From positions 62,001-126,000 of the forward strand of contig NZ_JAJCXB010000014.1 of assembly GCF_020564935.1 (NCBI RefSeq): a stretch of DNA of 64,000 nucleotides, given 5' to 3'. The notes beneath the pieces were generated by a model that was not told where the DNA came from, did no database searches, and was given only the letters and a program-made list of their open reading frames with translations. Source of the DNA: Streptomyces pinistramenti. GTDB taxonomy: Bacteria > Actinomycetota > Actinomycetes > Streptomycetales > Streptomycetaceae. Below are positions 60,222 to 64,000 of this stretch, piece after piece (within the stretch, counting starts at the first letter, position 1; each line of letters opens with the position of its first letter). The translations under genes and the position numbers were made by a program.

Positions 60222-61387
60222 GCGCAACCCCTCTCGACGTCGCCGGCCCGCACCTGGCCGCGCTCGTCGAGCAACTGAAGAAGGCCGAGGCCATCCGGTC
60301 CGCGCGATGGGCCGAGGCGTTCGCTGCCGTACCGCGGCACGTGTTCGTGCCGTGCTGGTACGAGATGGAGACGAACGGCAAAGGCATCTCGGTATGGCGG
60401 ATGCAGCACCCCATGCACGAGGGCAAGCTGCCGAAGGTCTACCGCGACATCACCCTCGTGACCGCGCTCGACCCCAGCACTGCCGAGAAGGTCGACGACG
60501 ACGCATGGACCGGCGTACCCACCTCGTCCAGCACCCTGCCAAGCCTCATGGCGGGAATGCTGGAAGACCTGCATGTCCAGGACGGGCACCGCGTACTCGA
60601 AATCGGGACCGGCACCGGCTACAACGCCGCTCTGCTCTGCGCCCGCCTCGGCGAACACCTCGTGCACACGATCGACATCGACCCCAAGCTCGTCGCAGCC
60701 GCACAGACCCGTCTCGCAAAGATCGGCTACGAACCGCAGCTCGTACCCGGCGACGGCCAGGCCGGCTACCCCACAGGGGAGCGATTCGACCGCATCCTCG
60801 CCACGTGCTCAGTGCGTCGCCACCTGCCGGCCGCGTGGATCGAGCAGACGAACCCCGACGGAATCATCGTCGCCGACATCGCCCTCGGCATCGAGGGCGG
60901 ACTAGTCCGGGTGTCCGTCGACGGCGACGGGCGAGCATACGGGCACTTCACCACGACATCCGGCCGGTTCATGGCCGCCCGGACCGACGCAAGCACCTAC
61001 CCGGTACAGGAACGGGCACCGTACGCCGCGGAGACCGAGACCCGCCCCACCACGGTCACGGCCTCGGACATCCGGGCCAACTACCCCTTCCGTCTGCTGC
61101 TCGCGCTCGAACTGCCCGACGCTGAGATCGTCTACAACAGCGCCGACGACGGCACCATGTCACTCCAGTTCCAAAGGCCCGACGGCACATGGGCCCGCAC
61201 GCCGCTCGCCGGCGACGCCAGCGTGACGTACGGCGGCGAGGCCGACCTTTGGCAGACGGTCGAGGCCGCATGGCAGTGGTGGAACGAGCAGAGCCGCCCG
61301 GCACAAGACCGGTTCGGGTACGCCCGTGAACCGGAGGGGACCGTGCGAATCTGGCACATCCCCACAGGACGACTCTGGACGCTCTGA
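60218..61387 (+). CDS. tgmC: PIMT-like O-methyltransferase of the graspetide cluster (TgmC-like)
   Basis: 389 residues from the GTG at 60218, overlapping the ligase stop, with TAGGAG upstream. The first 230 residues are a protein-L-isoaspartate O-methyltransferase fold: AEAFAAVPRHVFVP, SSTLPSLMAGMLEDL, motif I GHRVLEIGTGTGYNAALL, and VPGDGQAGYP. The extra C-terminal domain (about 240-389; PFRLLLALELPDAEIVYNSA, TVEAAWQWWNEQSRPAQDRF) is typical of the graspetide-associated subtype. Related enzymes methylate a specific core Asp so that it closes to a stable aspartimide; Asp83-Gly84 of the precursor is the likely target. A strong terminator follows. Confidence 0.9.
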   Translation: MSATPLDVAGPHLAALVEQLKKAEAIRSARWAEAFAAVPRHVFVPCWYEMETNGKGISVWRMQHPMHEGKLPKVYRDITLVTALDPSTAEKVDDDAWTGVPTSSSTLPSLMAGMLEDLHVQDGHRVLEIGTGTGYNAALLCARLGEHLVHTIDIDPKLVAAAQTRLAKIGYEPQLVPGDGQAGYPTGERFDRILATCSVRRHLPAAWIEQTNPDGIIVADIALGIEGGLVRVSVDGDGRAYGHFTTTSGRFMAARTDASTYPVQERAPYAAETETRPTTVTASDIRANYPFRLLLALELPDAEIVYNSADDGTMSLQFQRPDGTWARTPLAGDASVTYGGEADLWQTVEAAWQWWNEQSRPAQDRFGYAREPEGTVRIWHIPTGRLWTL

Positions 61388-61406
61388 TCCCGGGACGTGA
61401 TCAACT

Positions 61407-61454
61407 CGCTGCGGCGTCTCCGTGGTGATTACTCCCTACGGAGACGCCGCAGCG
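61407..61454 (+). terminator. terminator of the graspetide operon
   Basis: Perfect 17-bp stem: CGCTGCGGCGTCTCCGT at 61407-61423 and its complement at 61438-61454, 14-base loop, 20 bases past the methyltransferase stop. Confidence 0.85.
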
Positions 61455-61464
61455 TTACCGCAGG

Positions 61465-61569
61465 TCAGTTCCCGCTCTTCTTCCCTTGAAGCTCTTCTGC
61501 CGCTTTGTGAGCAATACCGTCCAGGACGGAGGCGAGGAACGAGCCGATCTCCACTTCCCGATGCAGCAT
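61465..61569 (-). pseudogene. chimeric 34-codon remnant of the XRE regulator
   Basis: The duplicated start of the regulator (MLHREVEIGSFL, inside the right 167-bp repeat) is fused to ASVLDGIAHKAAEELQGKKS then GN and a stop. ASVLDGIA resembles ASVLDAIA at about residue 70 of the intact regulator, so the join skips some 55 codons; the last 12 residues have no counterpart there. It probably keeps the regulator's promoter, so a short peptide could be made. Confidence 0.55.
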
Positions 61570-61700
61570 CCGTCCAGTATGCGGCGCGCGCCCGGTCGGG
61601 TGGTTCCGCCGGACCCAGGACCCGACGGGCCTGGCCCCTTCCCGGCGGGGGCCGCAGGCTGAGGCGCACCACCCGCCGAGCACGACCACCGGCGGCCTCT
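61534..61700. repeat. 167-bp perfect direct repeat, right copy
   Basis: Identical to 56256-56422. It supplies the aldo/keto reductase with its native upstream region; the reductase ATG follows 22 bases after the repeat. Confidence 0.95.
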
Positions 61701-61722
61701 CCCCCGCAGAAGGAGCAAGCTC

Positions 61723-62730
61723 ATGAAGCGCAGGATTCTCGGCGGCACCGGCATCTCGGTCAGCGAGTACGCGCTGGGCGCGATGATGCTCGGCGCCCTG
61801 GGCACCACCGACCACGACGAGGCCGTACGGATCGTGCACCGCGCGCTGGATGCCGGGATCAACTTCGTGGACACCGCCGACGTGTACGCGTCGGGCGAAT
61901 CCGAGGAGATCGTCGGCAAGGCGCTGAAGGGGCGCCGCGACGAGGTCGTGCTGGCCACGAAGTTCCGCAGCTCGATGGGCCCGGACGCCAACCACGGCGG
62001 CGGCTCCCGCCGTTGGATCGTGCGGGCCGTGGAGGACAGCCTGCGGCGGCTCGGCACCGACCACCTCGACCTCTACCAGATGCACCGCCCGGACCCGGCC
62101 ACCGATGTCGACGAGACGCTGGCCGCGCTCTCGGACCTGGTGCGGTCCGGCAAGGTGCGGGCCATCGGCAGCTCGACGTTCCCCGCCGAGCAGATCGTCG
62201 AGGCGCAGTGGACCGCCGAGCGCCGCGGCCACGTCCGCTTCCGCACCGAGCAGCCGCCGTACTCGATCCTGGCGCGGCAGGCCGAGGCCGCCGTGCTGCC
62301 GACCGCGCAGCGCTACGGCATGGGCGTACTGACCTGGGGGCCGCTCAGCGCGGGCTGGCTCTCGGGGCGTGCCCTGTCGGCCAGTTCGCGGGCCGGCATC
62401 GAGACGCAGAAGTTCGACCTCGCGCTCCCGGAGAACGCGCGCAAGGCGGAGGCGGTGGGCGCCCTGTCCGAGGTCGCGGCCGACGCGGGCCTGACCCTGC
62501 CGCATCTGGCGACCGCCTTCGTGCGCGCCCACCCCGCGGTCACGTCCGTGATCATCGGGCCGCGCACCATGGACCAGCTCGACAGCCTCCTGGACGGCGC
62601 GGACGTGATGCTCGGCGCGGACGTGCTCGACCGCATCGACGCGATCGTCCCGCCGGGCACCGACCTCAACCGCGCCGACAGCTACTACCTCCCGCCGGCC
62701 CTGACGGACCCGTCCCTGCGGCGGCGGTAA
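61723..62730 (+). CDS. aldo/keto reductase
   Basis: 335 residues from the ATG at 61723 with GAAGGAG upstream. AKR barrel signatures: catalytic Asp/Tyr in GINFVDTADVYASGESEEIV, Lys in VVLATKFRSSMG, His in DLYQMHRPDPATDVDETLAA, and the NADPH-binding end AVTSVIIGPRTMDQLDSLL. It would reduce aldehydes or ketones with NADPH in the cytoplasm; the substrate is unknown. It was probably divergent from and controlled by the XRE/MmyB regulator now 5.3 kb away. The duplicated control region means that it still has its own promoter and operator. Confidence 0.92.
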   Translation: MKRRILGGTGISVSEYALGAMMLGALGTTDHDEAVRIVHRALDAGINFVDTADVYASGESEEIVGKALKGRRDEVVLATKFRSSMGPDANHGGGSRRWIVRAVEDSLRRLGTDHLDLYQMHRPDPATDVDETLAALSDLVRSGKVRAIGSSTFPAEQIVEAQWTAERRGHVRFRTEQPPYSILARQAEAAVLPTAQRYGMGVLTWGPLSAGWLSGRALSASSRAGIETQKFDLALPENARKAEAVGALSEVAADAGLTLPHLATAFVRAHPAVTSVIIGPRTMDQLDSLLDGADVMLGADVLDRIDAIVPPGTDLNRADSYYLPPALTDPSLRRR

Positions 62731-62750
62731 CGGCTCCGCGGACCGAACGG

Positions 62751-62795
62751 CGGGGCGCCCAACACCTCTGGAAAGGGAGGCGGTTGGGCGCCCCG
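62751..62795. terminator. convergent terminator between reductase and marR genes
   Basis: Perfect 13-bp stem: CGGGGCGCCCAAC at 62751-62763 and its complement at 62783-62795, then TTTCACGTTTT on the plus strand. It lies between convergent genes. Confidence 0.8.
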
Positions 62796-62797
62796 TT

Positions 62798-63298
62798 TCA
62801 CGTTTTCGTCGCCTGGTCGTAGACGCCGACGATCCGTTCCAGGAACGCCACGACGACGGCCTGTTCCTCGGGCGAGAGGGTGTCGGCGGCTTCCGTGACG
62901 CCCTGGATGACGGGGACGACGTGCTCGAAGGCGGCGGCGCCCCAGTGGTCGTCGGGGGTGACGATCACCTTGCGGCGGTCGGTGGGGTGCGGCCCGCGGG
63001 TAGCGTGCCCGGCCGCGACGAGGCGGTCGATGACCAGGGTGGTGGCCGCGGTGGAGGCGTCCAGCCTGCGCGCGAGGTCGGTGGGGGTCGTCGGCCCGAC
63101 GTTGACGAGGTGGTCCATCACCGCGAGGCCGGCCGCGTCCACGCCCATCTGTCTGCCGAGATACCGCTCGAACCGCTGCTGGCGCAGGGTCAGATTCCGC
63201 AGCTGCTCCCGGATGGGACCGCCGGCCGCGGTCGCGGGGTCCTGCGCGGGGCCGGGAGCGCCTTCCGGAGGGGGGGTGGCGGGCCGTTTGACATCCAT
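62798..63298 (-). CDS. MarR-family transcriptional regulator
   Basis: 166 residues from the ATG at 63298 (MDVKRPATPPP). The winged helix runs AGLAVMDHLVNVGPTTPTDL, ARRLDASTAATTLVIDRLVA, AGHATRGPHPTDRRKVIVTP, with the wing DRRK typical of MarR proteins. The N-terminal 30 residues are Pro/Ala-rich. It is divergent from the MFS gene at 63358 with a 59-base AT-rich gap, so it most likely represses that exporter until a ligand binds. An upstream extension to 63388 is open but would overlap the MFS gene. Confidence 0.9.
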   Translation of the reverse strand: MDVKRPATPPPEGAPGPAQDPATAAGGPIREQLRNLTLRQQRFERYLGRQMGVDAAGLAVMDHLVNVGPTTPTDLARRLDASTAATTLVIDRLVAAGHATRGPHPTDRRKVIVTPDDHWGAAAFEHVVPVIQGVTEAADTLSPEEQAVVVAFLERIVGVYDQATKT

Positions 63299-63357
63299 GC
63301 GGCTCAGGCTACTCTCAATATTGCTAATAAAATTGGTAATCAATGAACTGAGGGAAA
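63299..63357. promoter_or_regulatory. AT-rich operator/promoter region between marR and MFS genes
   Basis: The core ATTGCTAATAAAATTGGTAAT at about 63320-63340, then CAATG, is by far the most AT-rich stretch nearby and is roughly palindromic (TTG...CAA at the ends, TAAT repeated). MarR-type operators are usually imperfect palindromes of this kind. It must hold both promoters. Confidence 0.55.
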
Positions 63358-64000
63358 ATGGCCCTGGGTACCGACCCGCCCGCCGCACCGCCCTACCGGT
63401 GGCGCTGGCTGATCCTGGTGGTGATGCTCGTCGCGGAGATCATGGATCTGCTGGACGCGTCGATCGTCAACGTGGCCGGGCCCGCACTGGAGGAATCCCT
63501 CGGCGCGGGCTCCGTCGGCCTCCAGTGGGTGATCGGCGGCTACGCCCTCACCCTGGGCGCCGGACTGGTCCTGGGCGGCCGGCTCGGCGACCGCTACGGA
63601 CGCCGCCGGATGTTCCTGACCGGCCTCGCCGCCTTCACCGCCGCCTCCCTGCTGTGCGCGGCCGCACCGAACATCGAGTCGCTGATCGTCTTCCGGCTGC
63701 TTCAGGGCACCGCGGGCGCGATGCTGCTACCGCAGGGCCTCGGCCTGCTGCGGGAGAACTTCTCCGGGCCCGAACTCACCACGGTCTTCGGCATCTTCGG
63801 GCCCGTCCTGGGCCTGGGCGGCATCATCGGCCCGGTGCTGGGCGGCGGCCTCATCCAGGGCGACTTCTTCGGCCTGGGCTGGCGCCTGGTCTTCCTGGTC
63901 AACCTGCCGATCGGCATCGCCGCCCTGATCATCGCCGCGGTCTTCGTCCCCAGGAAGCCCGGCGATCCCGCCGTACGGATCGACGGCATCGGCGCGGCCC
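63358..64000 (+). CDS. DHA2-type MFS drug transporter, truncated by the window end
   Basis: The first 214 residues are present and the frame is still open at the last base. Hydrophobic segments begin at residue 18 (WLILVVMLVAEIMDLLDASI). The segment DLLDASIVNVAGPALEESLG with VNVAGPAL is the DHA2/14-TMS signature, motif A is GRLGDRYGRRRMF, and motif C appears as GIFGPVLGLGGIIGPVLGG. It is probably a proton-coupled exporter in the cytoplasmic membrane, regulated by the divergent MarR protein. Confidence 0.92.
   Translation, partial: MALGTDPPAAPPYRWRWLILVVMLVAEIMDLLDASIVNVAGPALEESLGAGSVGLQWVIGGYALTLGAGLVLGGRLGDRYGRRRMFLTGLAAFTAASLLCAAAPNIESLIVFRLLQGTAGAMLLPQGLGLLRENFSGPELTTVFGIFGPVLGLGGIIGPVLGGGLIQGDFFGLGWRLVFLVNLPIGIAALIIAAVFVPRKPGDPAVRIDGIGAA

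Larger units (their letters stand above)
56423..61533. mobile_element. inserted graspetide cassette between 167-bp direct repeats
   Basis: About 5.1 kb inserted between the XRE regulator and its divergent reductase gene. The perfect flanking repeat means that the insertion is recent. Contents: a frameshifted HATPase gene, XRE/DUF5753, DUF397, a Cys-rich protein, graspetide precursor, ATP-grasp ligase and PIMT-like methyltransferase. No transposase or integrase is present, and a 167-bp duplication is far too long for a transposon target-site duplication. Confidence 0.6.

Overview
The window is high-GC actinobacterial DNA, almost certainly from a Streptomyces chromosome. The reasons are the strong GC bias at third codon positions, frequent GTG starts, and a conserved Streptomyces backbone: msiK, a DoxX protein, rlmB, cysS, ispF-ispD, carD, a phoP-phoR pair divergent from phoU, gpmA, a YbjN gene beside mshA, and a DEAD-box helicase beside a cold-shock protein. 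Assignments come from reading motifs by eye; no database search was run.

Layout. 1-4.3 kb: end of a TerD-type protein, a small hypothetical, a pentapeptide-repeat protein, an FAD oxidoreductase and an M24 peptidase. 4.4-6.6 kb: a restriction-modification pair (C5 cytosine methyltransferase converging on a PmeII-like endonuclease). 6.7-9.2 kb: cold-shock block. 9.6-14.3 kb: a ribbon-helix-helix regulator with a phased operator, then a DUF4097 / DrrA-like ABC ATPase / DrrB-like permease / P450 gene set. 14.4-21.3 kb: an island between a displaced tRNA-Thr 3' end and the intact tRNA-Thr(UGU); it holds a six-blade NHL propeller with a ricin-like tail, a small acidic protein, a candidate beta-pore-forming toxin, a 239-residue protein and a ricin-like/FG-GAP propeller, none with a signal peptide. 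21.5-39 kb: mostly core genes, including a Pho regulon control region with two composite PHO boxes and a 53-residue Cys-rich peptide.

39.3-47.5 kb: a degenerate actinomycete integrative element (AICE-type) inserted at the 3' end of gpmA, bounded by 23-bp att repeats. It keeps integrase, a damaged xis, the C-terminal scrap of rep, a NUDIX gene, two GntR regulators and a stack of overlapping small genes. Its transfer and replication module is missing, and a low-GC two-gene cargo (ParB-fold protein plus D12-class adenine methyltransferase) sits there instead. 47.5-56.3 kb: gpmA, an MFS transporter, a Tat-exported beta-helix protein, YbjN, mshA, a methyltransferase and an XRE regulator. 56.4-61.5 kb: a graspetide (ATP-grasp RiPP) cassette with precursor, ATP-grasp ligase and PIMT-like methyltransferase plus a WhiJ-type regulatory triad, inserted between the XRE regulator and its divergent aldo/keto reductase and bounded by a perfect 167-bp direct repeat. 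61.7-64 kb: the reductase, a MarR regulator and a truncated DHA2-type MFS gene.

The best candidates for little-described biology are the lectin/propeller/pore-former island at tRNA-Thr, the ParB-Dam cargo of the gpmA element, and the recently inserted graspetide cassette, whose core peptide has an Asp-Gly suited to aspartimide formation.
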